Shown here: positions 1-8,952 of the stretch, in pieces
Layout of the letters: every line of letters begins with the position of its first letter
Numbering within the stretch: the first letter of the stretch is position 1
Origin: Candidatus Latescibacterota bacterium
GTDB taxonomy: Bacteria > Latescibacterota > UBA2968 > UBA8231
Length of the DNA: 64,000 nt
Direction: 5' to 3'
Assembly (NCBI GenBank): GCA_007136405.1
Contig: SLHA01000021.1
Location: forward strand, 58,104 to 122,103
Position numbers and translations under genes: made by a program
The notes under the pieces: model-generated
Seen by the model: the letters and a program-made list of their open reading frames with translations, nothing else
Database searches by the model: none
What the model was told of the DNA's origin: nothing

Positions 1-374
1 TGGTCGATGACTTCCTTGGCGACTTGCAGGCGAGTCTTCTCGCCGCCGGCCAGATCATTGGCATTCATGCTGGATGATACATCCACCGCCAGAACGATGT
101 CCACACCTTCCGCCGACAGATGACGAACCTCCCGACCGAACTGAGGCCGTGCCATGGCGACGACAAGGCAAATCAGAGCGCCAAGCCGGAGTACGATGAG
201 GACGTGCCGAAACCGGGCACCCCATCGGACACCGGTCAGCTTGAAAACATGCAGGCTCGAATACCGTATGGAGCCGCAGCCACGACGTTCGACCAGGCGG
301 TAACGGTACAGAACGTACGGCACCAGCAACAGTAGAACCAGCCATTCCGGCGTAGCGAATCGCCAGGACGCCAT
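1..374 (-). CDS. BatA-like VWA-domain membrane protein (3' end outside window)
   Basis: Reading from an ATG at 374 gives about 124 codons open to the window edge. The protein starts with a hydrophobic helix (WLVLLLLVPYVLY), has a second one (VLIVLRLGALICLVVAMARP), and then enters a von Willebrand A domain with the MIDAS motif DVSSSM. This order is that of the BatA/aerotolerance VWA proteins, which are membrane-anchored with the metal-binding VWA domain outside. The start lies 4 nt after the stop of the BatD-like gene, with GGAGG and GAAGG upstream, so it is the last visible gene of the MoxR-Bat operon. The rest of the VWA domain is beyond the window, so BatA cannot be told from BatB. Confidence 0.88.
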   Translation of the reverse strand, partial: MASWRFATPEWLVLLLLVPYVLYRYRLVERRGCGSIRYSSLHVFKLTGVRWGARFRHVLIVLRLGALICLVVAMARPQFGREVRHLSAEGVDIVLAVDVSSSMNANDLAGGEKTRLQVAKEVID

Positions 375-378
375 GCCT

Positions 379-1392
379 TCACGATCCTCCGACTCTGGTT
401 TCCGGCCTGGCATCCGCAGCCGCCGGGCTCAGACCATCTGTCGTATCGCCCACAGCAGGCAGAGGCGAGACCATCTCTGCATCTATACGCTCAAGCAAGG
501 AGATTCCTGCTTGTGGCGCCTGGCGCGCCGCAGGCAGTTCCGGCCGCATCCGGGCGAATTTCACCAGGTCCGCTGTGGACAGGAAATGCCGTATCCCGTC
601 GATCAGCCCGGACGGGTCCTCCGGTTTCCGTGTGTGCAGTTGTGTGACGATCTCTTGCGTCGTCAGTTCCATGGCATCGATACCGAGCCGATGCTGCAGG
701 AATGCGCGCAGGTTGTCGGCCAGCAGCGAGTAGTACTCCTTGTACCTGCCGCTTTCCAGCAGGCCCATATCAGCAATGCGGACGAATTCGGCGGCGTGAT
801 CCACGGGTGCGACAAACGTCGCAGTAGCCGCTGTCACCTCCCGGCGGCTCATCTTCCGGTGGATCAGTACGAGTACCGTGCCGAGTAGCGCCAGGCCGCC
901 GCCGGCCACCCACCACAACGGCCAACCACCGGGTACCGGCACCGGTGGCTTGATATCGCGTGGCTCCAGGTCACCCTCCTTACGCACACCCAGCACCTCG
1001 ACCGTAAGCGGGTGAGTACTGCGCACCACCGTGTCCCCAGCCGCGGTAACGAAGGAAATGGGAAGCGCCGCAAGGTTCTGCTCGCCCAGTCCCAAAAGCT
1101 GTATGCGGGCATCGAAGCGCCACACCTGTTCGCCCGCGACGCTCCCGGGAAGGCGTGTTTCGCTGATCTCCGGTTCCAGCCCGTGCAGCCAACTGTGTAT
1201 GTCGGGCCGTTCAGGCTTTTGCCCGTCGCCGTAGTTCAACTGCAGGCGCACGGTGGCACGATCGCCCAGGGCAACCACATGGGTATCCAGTTGTGCTGTT
1301 ACCGCCGGCAGTTCCGCCCCCGCTGATCCCGCTGCCAGCGAGAACACGCCGGCGAGAATCCATGACAGGAACCGGGACTGCTTCTGTGTCAT
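379..1392 (-). CDS. BatD-like exported membrane protein
   Basis: This is a 337-aa protein. The start is the ATG at 1392, whose A is the last base of the upstream TGA, so the two genes are translationally coupled. A signal peptide (WILAGVFSLAAGSAGA) covers residues 11-26. A beta-rich extracytoplasmic domain follows, then one transmembrane helix at about 158-178 and a cytoplasmic helical tail of about 160 residues. The shape resembles BatD/DUF4381-type partners of MoxR-VWA systems, but sequence similarity cannot be tested here. A longer in-frame reading upstream overlaps the DUF4340 gene and lacks a signal peptide, so it was not used. Function is inferred from context. Confidence 0.72.
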   Translation of the reverse strand: MTQKQSRFLSWILAGVFSLAAGSAGAELPAVTAQLDTHVVALGDRATVRLQLNYGDGQKPERPDIHSWLHGLEPEISETRLPGSVAGEQVWRFDARIQLLGLGEQNLAALPISFVTAAGDTVVRSTHPLTVEVLGVRKEGDLEPRDIKPPVPVPGGWPLWWVAGGGLALLGTVLVLIHRKMSRREVTAATATFVAPVDHAAEFVRIADMGLLESGRYKEYYSLLADNLRAFLQHRLGIDAMELTTQEIVTQLHTRKPEDPSGLIDGIRHFLSTADLVKFARMRPELPAARQAPQAGISLLERIDAEMVSPLPAVGDTTDGLSPAAADARPETRVGGS

Positions 1393-2816
1393 CACGGCTG
1401 AACCGAAGAGTAGTCCACGTCTGCACCGGTGGGCGAATCCGGGATGTCCGCCAGATCTTCCAGTATCAGATCCAGATCGGCGAAGTCCGCCAGATCGATT
1501 CGGTACACCGTTGGATCCGTATCTATGCTTGCATAGACCGCCACGTCCGGATCGCCGGAAAAACGCACCGTGACGGCCACATCGTCCGTACCGCTGAGCA
1601 TGTAACTCAACAGGAATGGGGCTTCCCGGTAACCAGGATCCGCAGGCTCCGCGAAACCATGGGCCTCGAGGCTCGTCAGGTCGCTCAGGAGACTCTCGAT
1701 CTCCCACGACCGTACCGGCAAAGGCTCTGGCAGCTCCACGGACCAGACGCCATCGCTGTCCCGCACCAGGGCGACCGTGGGTTCGTCAGGCCGCTCTATG
1801 GCGACGCGCGATATGGCCGTACGCTGGATCTGCAGCACGGTACGGTCGCGCAGATCCTTCAGCGACTGATCCAGATCACTCACCAGCAGATTGTCCACCT
1901 CGAAAACGCGCTCCGAACTCATATCGCGGGCGAAATACCGTCCAGAAGGCGACTCACTACCGATACGCAGTCGTTTTTCAGCCCGCTCGGGTCCACTCAG
2001 CAACACGACTTCCAACGTGTGAGCCGGCTCCAATCCCAATGCCGTCAGGGCCTCGGGACTGATTTCATCCGGTTCGGCCACATAAGCCGCCACTTCGCCG
2101 TCCTGCAGCCTGCTGAGGATCCTGCGAACCGCCTCCGCATCCGCCCTGCCTTGTATGGGGCTGGTGATCTGCCAGGTCTCGTCATCCTGGTTGCGCATAA
2201 GGGTGATGGTCTGCTCAGGACGGAGCAAACGGATCTCGGCCACCTGCCGCCGCTCGAACGGTAAAACGCGCCGGTCACGCAGATCGAATACGCCCTTGTT
2301 CAGATTGTCGAAACGCCAGGCCGGCACCACGAAGACCTCGGGATTGTCACCGTGGTGCTGCACGTACGTGTGGCTCTCGGTCGGTGAATCGTCACCAAAG
2401 GCCAGCGTGTCCAGGGTGCCATCATCCAGTTCCAGAGCAACGCGTAGTCGCGGCCTGTCCAGACCGTAACGCTCCAGATGGGCAGTGTTCCGGGTTATTT
2501 CGGCACTGTCTGCAACCACACGTTCACGCTCGGATTCGCGCAGGGTGCGGAGGTATCGACTCAAGGCCTGCTGGTCGGCCCGATCGATCACCGGGTGCAG
2601 CAGGCGCCATTGATCGTCTATCCTCTCCAGGACCGCCACCGTATCACCGCGTTCGACAGTCAGCCGTTTCGCCGCCTCGGAGGGAAACGACAGCAGTTGC
2701 TTGGCCAGTCGGGCTTCTTCGGCCCGCCGCTCGCCTCCCCGGATTTCGTGCCAGTAGACAAAGGCGAGCAACGCCAGAAACACGCCCCCGATCATCAGGT
2801 TGGTACGGAGATTCAT
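1392..2816 (-). CDS. DUF4340 domain protein
   Basis: This 474-aa protein has one N-terminal membrane helix (residues about 7-23, MIGGVFLALLAFVYWHEI) followed by a soluble domain. The soluble part contains repeated short units of the kind WRLLHPVIDRAD, WQITSPIQGRAD and WSVELPEPLPV. Those repeats are typical of DUF4340 proteins, which usually sit beside GldG-type ABC transporter genes, as here. It starts 16 nt after the upstream GldG-like stop and overlaps the next gene by one base. It is probably an extracytoplasmic partner of the ABC complex. The biochemical role of the family is not known to me. Confidence 0.82.
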   Translation of the reverse strand: MNLRTNLMIGGVFLALLAFVYWHEIRGGERRAEEARLAKQLLSFPSEAAKRLTVERGDTVAVLERIDDQWRLLHPVIDRADQQALSRYLRTLRESERERVVADSAEITRNTAHLERYGLDRPRLRVALELDDGTLDTLAFGDDSPTESHTYVQHHGDNPEVFVVPAWRFDNLNKGVFDLRDRRVLPFERRQVAEIRLLRPEQTITLMRNQDDETWQITSPIQGRADAEAVRRILSRLQDGEVAAYVAEPDEISPEALTALGLEPAHTLEVVLLSGPERAEKRLRIGSESPSGRYFARDMSSERVFEVDNLLVSDLDQSLKDLRDRTVLQIQRTAISRVAIERPDEPTVALVRDSDGVWSVELPEPLPVRSWEIESLLSDLTSLEAHGFAEPADPGYREAPFLLSYMLSGTDDVAVTVRFSGDPDVAVYASIDTDPTVYRIDLADFADLDLILEDLADIPDSPTGADVDYSSVQP

Positions 2817-2832
2817 GACCTATATCCCTTGC

Positions 2833-5800
2833 TCACTCGTCGAAAGTCGCACGGATCCATGCCAGAATGGCACTGTTGACCAGAAATACGGCGGCGTATA
2901 CCAGCTTGATCGTGTCGTGTGGTATGAACCAGAAACCGGCCCCTGCACTGAGCAGAGCCAGTGTCAGCGCCGGAGCCCGGACCCACCGGGCGCGCCGGTG
3001 GATACCATAGGCCACGGCTACGCTGATCATGGCAAGGACCAACAGGGTCTCTCCCGCGAGCCAGCTGGCTTCACTCTTGCGCACGACGCCGGTCACGAAC
3101 AGGAAGCAGGCATTGGCGGCAAAACTGTACAGCAGCCAACTGATCGCGCCTTCCGCGTACGTACCGCACCCACGCCGCAGAACGACCACCAGTCCGGACA
3201 GCGCTACGGCAAACGGCAGGATGAATACCGAGATCCACAGGATCACCTGGCCGGATGTGCCGACCAGGTTGATGGGGTTGTGCCGAGGTTGACGCGCGGG
3301 AATCTGGAGACGCTCCTCGTCCTCGCTCAGCCAGGAGAGGCTTCCCATCACCAGCTGGCCGTTGGCCTGCTGGCCGAAATACTGGTTGCTGGCAAAATCA
3401 GCGTCACCGAACACGACCAGCCTGGCCCGTTGTCCGGGAGCCAGCGTCGAATCCGCATCGGCCTCGGCCGCGACGGCCAGGGACACCGGCCCCTGGATAT
3501 CCACTTCGGGATCGAACGAAACCTCGCCGCCGCCATCGCCGATGATCGGTGACAGATCGCTCTCCGCCCAGCTGCTCGGATGGGTTTGCGCCAACCGGAC
3601 CACCTGTGGATTGCGGCTCCGGTCAGGGCCGGGTGACACCGAGCGGGCCAGCGGGAAAAAGCTCATGACCCCGCGGCCGATCCGTTCGGTGACCGGATGT
3701 TCACCGTAGTCGAGCACCACAGGGACGGACACATCAGCCCCTATCATCTGTCCGAGACCACTCAGGTCGACCACGAAGTCATCACCGACAGCAATGCCGT
3801 ATTCGGACAGCAGGGATTCAAGACCGGTTTCCGTTGCCGGTTGCAGCAGTATCAACGCGTGCCCGCCCCGGTCCAGGTGGTCTCGAACCGCGTCGAGTTC
3901 AGCGGCGGAAAAGGGCGTTCTGGGCGCCACCACCGCCAGCACATCGTGCCGCGGATCCAACTCGTCCACTCCGAGGGCAAAGTGGTCGACCACTTCCAGG
4001 TTCATGTCCCGCAGCCGGCCCCGCAGAATACTGTAGCCCGTCCCATCCAACTGGTTCAGCTGACCCTCGCCGTGGCCCGTGGTAAAACAGATGCGCTGGT
4101 CCTGAGCGTAGAGTGCCCGCCGCAGCGCATTGGTCAGGGCTTCCTCCGACTGCTCGGTGATGCGCTCTGTGCGGACAACCCCGGCGTCCTCCACTTCGAT
4201 GATCGAAGTCCCTGCCTGGCGAATGTCATACTGCTCGACCAGCAATGCGTTGCGTTGGGGATCGACAAACTCGAAGTCCAGATTGCGCGCGTGGTATCGG
4301 TACTCGGCCAGCAGATCCCGAAATCGTCTGCCGGCAAATTCACTGATGAAAGCCCTGACCTGCACGGACTGGCCGGTGTGTTTCAGTTCGTCCAGCACCT
4401 CGACGGTCTGCGAATCCAGAGTGAACAACTTTTCAGCCGTCAGATCGATCCGATGGTGGTACCGTCCGGCCAGGAAGTTGACGGCGGCCACGGCGGCCAG
4501 CGTCAGGATCACACCCGCACCAGCCGTTCCCAGATCCGCGAAACGCCAGTTTCCCTTGCGGGTTACGACCAGCAAGCCGGCCAGCATAACGGTCAGGGGC
4601 ATGAAGACCACGGTGATCCAGAATACCCAGCGTGCCTGGTTCGCGGTCAGGGAGATGGGGTTGTGGCCGGCCTGGCGGGGACGGATGGAGATCAGCCCCT
4701 CATCTTCCACCAGCCAGCTCGTCGCGTTCAGAGCCAGATCGCCGTTGCCCTGATAACCGAAATACTGGTCCGTGGCGAAATTGGCGTCACCGAAAACGAC
4801 CAGGCGAGCCCGAGCCCCGTCCGGTTCATGCAGCGCTTCGACCGCAACAGCGATCGGCACGGGGCCGGGGCGGTCCTCCCCTTCGTCCATGGTGACCGTG
4901 CGCTGGCCGTCTGCCGCCAGTACGCTGAGGTCCGTCTCCGCCCAGCTGTGCTGGCTGGTGTACACCAGCTCGACGCCGTCCAGCCCATCGCGACCCTCGG
5001 GCTCGAAACTGACCGAGCGGGCCAGGCGGAAAAAGGTCATCACACCGTGATGATTGCGGGTGATCGGATGCTCGCCGTACGAGGCGGCGATCGGCGTGGT
5101 GTAGTCCAGACCGAACAGGGATCCAATGCCGCTGGTGTCGATGACAAAGTCATCGCCCAGGATGATGCCGTATTCCGCCAGCAGCTCCTCCAGACCGGTA
5201 GGATGGCCGGGATCCAGCATGGCAAGCAGGGCTCCGCCGCGTTCCAGGTAACGACGTATGGCGTCGATTTCGTCGTCGAAAAAACGGGTGCGTGGACCGG
5301 CGATGATCAACAGCGAGCAATCAGCAGGAACCGTGCCCTCCCGGGCCAGGAGCAGTGTATCTTCCAGGACATAGTCGATCTCCTGCAGTCGCTCCCTGAG
5401 CTGGCTCAAACTGCGTTGCTGCGGCCCGGTACCCACTTCTCCATGGCCGGCGGTCAGGTAGGCCTTCTCCTGCCGGTCCCGTATCACCCGCAGCATGGCG
5501 TTGGTGACATCTCTCTCTTCGAGCGTGGTCACCTGCTGTTCCCTGCTGCCGGACCGCACCACCAGGGTGTTGTACTGCGTGATGCCCTCCTGCCGGGCTC
5601 GTTCCGGAGCCCGATCAGGATCGATGATCTCATAGGAAAACCGCGGGCTGCGCACAGCGTATCCACGCAGCAGCAACTCGGCCTGATCGCTCTCTCCGGC
5701 ACGCATGAAAGCCAGCACCTCGACGTCCCGTTCCAGACCACGCAGGGTCTGCACGGTCAGCCCGGAGAGGCTGTGCAGGCGACCTTCGGTCAAATCGATG

Positions 5801-6063
5801 CGGTGCGGATACCGGTCGGCCAGGAAATTGACCATAACCACGATACCCAGCACCATGATGGCTCCCCAGAATGCATTGAGCCAGCGTCCGTAGTAGCGAA
5901 ACAGTTCGGGGTTGAGACCGCCGGCGACGACGACGAGCACGAGGCCCAGGACCACGTTGCCACCTGCGACGTAGCCCGAATCCGGACCCAGCAGAAAGGC
6001 CATCGTACCTGCCAGGATCAGCGCCGCACCGACCAGACTCAACGGTGTGGTGTATGCCTTCAT
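2833..6063 (-). CDS. Doubled GldG-like ABC transporter auxiliary protein
   Basis: The protein has 1076 aa from the ATG at 6063, one base after the permease stop. An 11-residue-longer reading overlaps the permease and was not used. Three N-terminal helices lead into a GldG/ABC_transp_aux domain. This contains FLADRYPHRIDLTEGRLHSL and, later, DPGHPTGLEELLAEYGI. After a further helix the whole module repeats, with FLAGRYHHRIDLTAEKLFTL exactly 450 residues on and a second copy of the EYGI segment. The C terminus adds several more helices. Single-module GldG proteins are about half this size, so this is an internal duplication or fusion. It probably works with the adjacent ATPase and permease; the substrate is unknown. 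Confidence 0.85.
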   Translation of the reverse strand: MKAYTTPLSLVGAALILAGTMAFLLGPDSGYVAGGNVVLGLVLVVVAGGLNPELFRYYGRWLNAFWGAIMVLGIVVMVNFLADRYPHRIDLTEGRLHSLSGLTVQTLRGLERDVEVLAFMRAGESDQAELLLRGYAVRSPRFSYEIIDPDRAPERARQEGITQYNTLVVRSGSREQQVTTLEERDVTNAMLRVIRDRQEKAYLTAGHGEVGTGPQQRSLSQLRERLQEIDYVLEDTLLLAREGTVPADCSLLIIAGPRTRFFDDEIDAIRRYLERGGALLAMLDPGHPTGLEELLAEYGIILGDDFVIDTSGIGSLFGLDYTTPIAASYGEHPITRNHHGVMTFFRLARSVSFEPEGRDGLDGVELVYTSQHSWAETDLSVLAADGQRTVTMDEGEDRPGPVPIAVAVEALHEPDGARARLVVFGDANFATDQYFGYQGNGDLALNATSWLVEDEGLISIRPRQAGHNPISLTANQARWVFWITVVFMPLTVMLAGLLVVTRKGNWRFADLGTAGAGVILTLAAVAAVNFLAGRYHHRIDLTAEKLFTLDSQTVEVLDELKHTGQSVQVRAFISEFAGRRFRDLLAEYRYHARNLDFEFVDPQRNALLVEQYDIRQAGTSIIEVEDAGVVRTERITEQSEEALTNALRRALYAQDQRICFTTGHGEGQLNQLDGTGYSILRGRLRDMNLEVVDHFALGVDELDPRHDVLAVVAPRTPFSAAELDAVRDHLDRGGHALILLQPATETGLESLLSEYGIAVGDDFVVDLSGLGQMIGADVSVPVVLDYGEHPVTERIGRGVMSFFPLARSVSPGPDRSRNPQVVRLAQTHPSSWAESDLSPIIGDGGGEVSFDPEVDIQGPVSLAVAAEADADSTLAPGQRARLVVFGDADFASNQYFGQQANGQLVMGSLSWLSEDEERLQIPARQPRHNPINLVGTSGQVILWISVFILPFAVALSGLVVVLRRGCGTYAEGAISWLLYSFAANACFLFVTGVVRKSEASWLAGETLLVLAMISVAVAYGIHRRARWVRAPALTLALLSAGAGFWFIPHDTIKLVYAAVFLVNSAILAWIRATFDE

Positions 6064-6064
6064 C

Positions 6065-6850
6065 CTAGCGTCTCCATCTCCTGGACTCGATGACACGGGT
6101 GGTCAGGAAAAGACTGAAAAAGATGAAACTCAGGTAAAAGACCACGTTTTTCGTATCGATCACACCCCGCTGAAAGCCCTGCAGGTGCTCGATGAACGAG
6201 AGATAGCGCAATATCCGGGCGGCCGTGGGGCCGGCGAAACTGGCAGACCAGTCGATCAGCCAGAGCAGGAGCAACATGCCGAATCCAAGCAGAACGGCTA
6301 CGATCTGGTTTTCGGTGAGCGACGATGCCAGGATTCCGACCGAGATGAAGGCGCCTCCCAGCAGCAGATACCCTACATATCCGGTGGCGATGGGCCCCCA
6401 GTCCGGTGAGCCGTATACCGTCAGAATGATGTGGTAGACCAGGGTCATCGCCACGATCATGGCATACAGGGAGAGGCATGCCAGGTACTTACCCAGCAGC
6501 AGCTCCACGGTGGACACGGGTGAGGTCATCAACAGTTCCATGGTGCCCGTTTTCTTTTCTTCGGCGAAAAGGCGCATGGTGAGCATGGGCACGATCAGCA
6601 ACCAGATGAAATCCGTGACCGCAAAGAACTGGGTGATCACCATCTCGTTGAGATTGAGAGTGGGCATGCCACCCATCTGCATCATCTGCGATCGCTGGGC
6701 GAACTGTAAGCTCCAGTAGTTGAACTGCATCAGGATGTTGCGAAACAGGTAGCCGGACAGGAAGAGAAAGACACCGGCGATCACGTATGCCACAGGCGAG
6801 ACGAAATAGGAACGCATCTCCTTGTTGTAGACTGCGATCATGTTACGCAT
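6065..6850 (-). CDS. ABC transporter permease, GldF-like
   Basis: This is a 261-aa ABC-2 type permease with about six hydrophobic segments. Recognisable parts are NKEMRSYFVSPVAYVI near the N terminus and EEKKTGTMELLMTSPVS, a hallmark of this family. The ATG at 6850 is preceded by AGGAGGT at 11 nt and overlaps the ATPase stop by 8 nt. A TTG three codons upstream and an ATG three codons downstream are less well placed. It should form the membrane part of the complex with the ATPase and the doubled GldG-like protein. The gene order ATPase, permease, GldG is that of GldAFG-type modules, which also occur widely in non-gliding bacteria. Confidence 0.9.
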   Translation of the reverse strand: MRNMIAVYNKEMRSYFVSPVAYVIAGVFLFLSGYLFRNILMQFNYWSLQFAQRSQMMQMGGMPTLNLNEMVITQFFAVTDFIWLLIVPMLTMRLFAEEKKTGTMELLMTSPVSTVELLLGKYLACLSLYAMIVAMTLVYHIILTVYGSPDWGPIATGYVGYLLLGGAFISVGILASSLTENQIVAVLLGFGMLLLLWLIDWSASFAGPTAARILRYLSFIEHLQGFQRGVIDTKNVVFYLSFIFFSLFLTTRVIESRRWRR

Positions 6851-7799
6851 CTTCGGCAATCACCTCCTCTGTGGTCAGACGCAGGTAGATGTCCTCCAGG
6901 GACATGTCCAGCGGCCGCAATTCGCGCAGTCCGAAACCGCGGTTGACGATCGTCCGAGCTACGGTATCGCGCACATCCGTTCCCGGCTTCGTAGTGATGG
7001 TGTATACCCGTTCAGTGTCCCCGTCAGGTCCACTCTCATGGGTGATATCGACGACACCGTCAATCCCACGCAGCACCGCTTCCACGGCCTGCACCTCGCC
7101 GCCGATCAGGGCCCGCAGGGCTTCGCCTTCGCGTAGTTGCGCCATCAGGCTTTCCGGCGACCCCTCCCCGGCTATGCGGCCATTGTTGATGATGACGATC
7201 TTGTCACAGGTCATGCTGACTTCCGGCAGTATGTGGGTGCTGAGGATGACCGTTCGATCACCGCCAAGCTCCCTGATCAGCTGCCGGATCTCGATGATCT
7301 GCTTGGGATCCAGACCTACAGTGGGTTCATCCAGGATCAGAACCGGGGGATCATGCACCAGGGCTTGTGCCAGGCCGACCCGCTGTCTGTATCCCTTGGA
7401 CAGCTGCCCGATCGGTGTGCCGGCATAATGCGTGACAGCGGTGCGCTCCATGGTCTCGTCGATACGGCTATCGATGCGCTCCCATGCCAGCCCCTTGATA
7501 CGGGCGACGAACTGCAGATAGGAGCGCACGGTCATATCATCGTACAGCGGTGGCTGTTCTGGCAGATAGCCGATGTTTCTGCGGACCTCCATGGATTGCT
7601 CGACCACGTCGTATCCGGCAACGCGCGCTGTGCCACCTGAGGGCGGCAGGAAACAGGTCAGTATCCGCATGGTCGTCGTCTTGCCGGCACCATTCGGACC
7701 CAGGAACCCCAGTATCTGGCCCGGATCGGCCCGGAACGAGATATCCGCCACCGCGGTCACGTTTCCATAATCTTTGGACAGATTGCTCACCTCGATCAC
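6843..7799 (-). CDS. ABC transporter ATP-binding protein, GldA-like
   Basis: The 318-aa ATPase has Walker A GPNGAGKT (residues 34-41), the ABC signature LSKGYRQR and Walker B VLILDEPTVGLD. It powers the adjacent permease from the cytoplasmic side. I set the start at GTG 7799 because AGGAGG lies 8 nt upstream and the protein then begins VIEVSNLSKDYG, the normal start of the family. A TTG 11 codons upstream lacks a site. The C-terminal third after the ATPase core is typical of ABC-2 drug/polymer-type ATPases. No operon-internal promoter was recognised in the 181 nt between it and the DUF58 gene. Confidence 0.92.
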   Translation of the reverse strand: MIEVSNLSKDYGNVTAVADISFRADPGQILGFLGPNGAGKTTTMRILTCFLPPSGGTARVAGYDVVEQSMEVRRNIGYLPEQPPLYDDMTVRSYLQFVARIKGLAWERIDSRIDETMERTAVTHYAGTPIGQLSKGYRQRVGLAQALVHDPPVLILDEPTVGLDPKQIIEIRQLIRELGGDRTVILSTHILPEVSMTCDKIVIINNGRIAGEGSPESLMAQLREGEALRALIGGEVQAVEAVLRGIDGVVDITHESGPDGDTERVYTITTKPGTDVRDTVARTIVNRGFGLRELRPLDMSLEDIYLRLTTEEVIAEDA

Positions 7800-7980
7800 C
7801 AGATCGTCCTCCTGAGAAACAGATTGCGCCAAAAAGATTTACAGAGCAGTTCGACGGCGGTGCAAGCGAGGCGCCGCGCGCGAGTTTCTGCCTGAGACAA
7901 TTGGGGCCAAGTGCGCTGGTGGTGGCTCCTTGAAAGTATCAACGCCTACCGTCCACCGGCTCCGCGACTTCACCCGCAGA

Positions 7981-8880
7981 CTACCGGCCGCCGACTCGCC
8001 GCGCCTGCCGCCGGCGCGTCCGCATCCGGAAAAACCGGACAAGCGGCTCGATGTATGAATGGGTCGTGTCTATGTACACCTCATCGATAGTCAAACGGCG
8101 CAGCATTTCCGAACGCTGCCGGGCGTATTGTGCCTGCTGCCGGGCATAGGCGTCACGCACCCGGCGGTCATGGGTGTCTACCAGTAGTGTTTCACCGCTC
8201 TCCGCATCCCGTAAAGTGACGAAATGAACGTCGGGCAGTTGCCGTTCCCGCGGATCCTCCAGGATCACGGCATTGACATCGTGGCGGCGACTGAGATACC
8301 GCAAAGGACCCGTATAACGGCTATCCAAAAAGTCGGAGATCAGAAAAATGACACTGCGGCGGTGCAACACCCGCTCCAGGAATTCCAGCGCAACGCCGAT
8401 CGCCGTGCCCTTGCTGCGTGGACGAAAATAGAGCAGCTCACGGATGACCCGCAGCACGTGCCGGCGTCCTTTGCGCGGCGGTATGAACAATTCGACCGCA
8501 TCGGTGAAGATGAGCAGACCGACACGATCATTGTTACGGATGGCGGACAAGGCCAGCACGGCCGAGATCTCCACGCCGATCTCGCCCTTCATGCGCTGTC
8601 CGCTGCCGAATGCACCGGAAGCACTGGCGTCCACCACCAGCATAACCGTGAGTTCCCGTTCTTCATCGAATATCTTGATAAACGGGCTGCCCACGCGCGC
8701 CGTCACGTTCCAGTCGATACTGCGGACATCGTCTCCGGGTTGGTATTCACGCACCTCGGCAAACTCCATGCCGTGGCCCCTGAAGACAGAATGATACTCG
8801 CCCGCAAACCGCTCATCAACCACGCTGCGGGTCTGTATCTCTATGCGTCTGACCTTGTCCAGAATCTCCTTGGGAATCAT
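7981..8880 (-). CDS. DUF58 domain protein
   Basis: The 299-aa protein shows the DUF58 hallmark near residue 50 (REYQPGDDVRSIDWNVTAR) and then a VWA-like segment (TVMLVVDASASG). DUF58 proteins are regularly encoded right after MoxR ATPases and before Bat VWA proteins, as found here. They are thought to act with MoxR in assembling or activating partner complexes. The start ATG at 8880 is the first in frame with the conserved N terminus (IPKEILDKVRRIEI). The C terminus is very arginine-rich. Confidence 0.92.
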   Translation of the reverse strand: MIPKEILDKVRRIEIQTRSVVDERFAGEYHSVFRGHGMEFAEVREYQPGDDVRSIDWNVTARVGSPFIKIFDEERELTVMLVVDASASGAFGSGQRMKGEIGVEISAVLALSAIRNNDRVGLLIFTDAVELFIPPRKGRRHVLRVIRELLYFRPRSKGTAIGVALEFLERVLHRRSVIFLISDFLDSRYTGPLRYLSRRHDVNAVILEDPRERQLPDVHFVTLRDAESGETLLVDTHDRRVRDAYARQQAQYARQRSEMLRRLTIDEVYIDTTHSYIEPLVRFFRMRTRRRQARRVGGR

Positions 8881-8952
8881 GGCTTACTTGTTTCCGGAGC
8901 TGCGTCTGTGGTCCCAGAAACGTGGCCTTGTATGCCAGCGTGCAGACACGGT

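Noticed and set aside
3697..6093. Open frame of 798 codons on the plus strand opposite the GldG-like gene
   Set aside because: It is the mirror of a clearly real gene with domains and operon context. Its product is rich in Gln, His and Arg with no recognisable motif, which is typical of antisense frames in GC-rich DNA.
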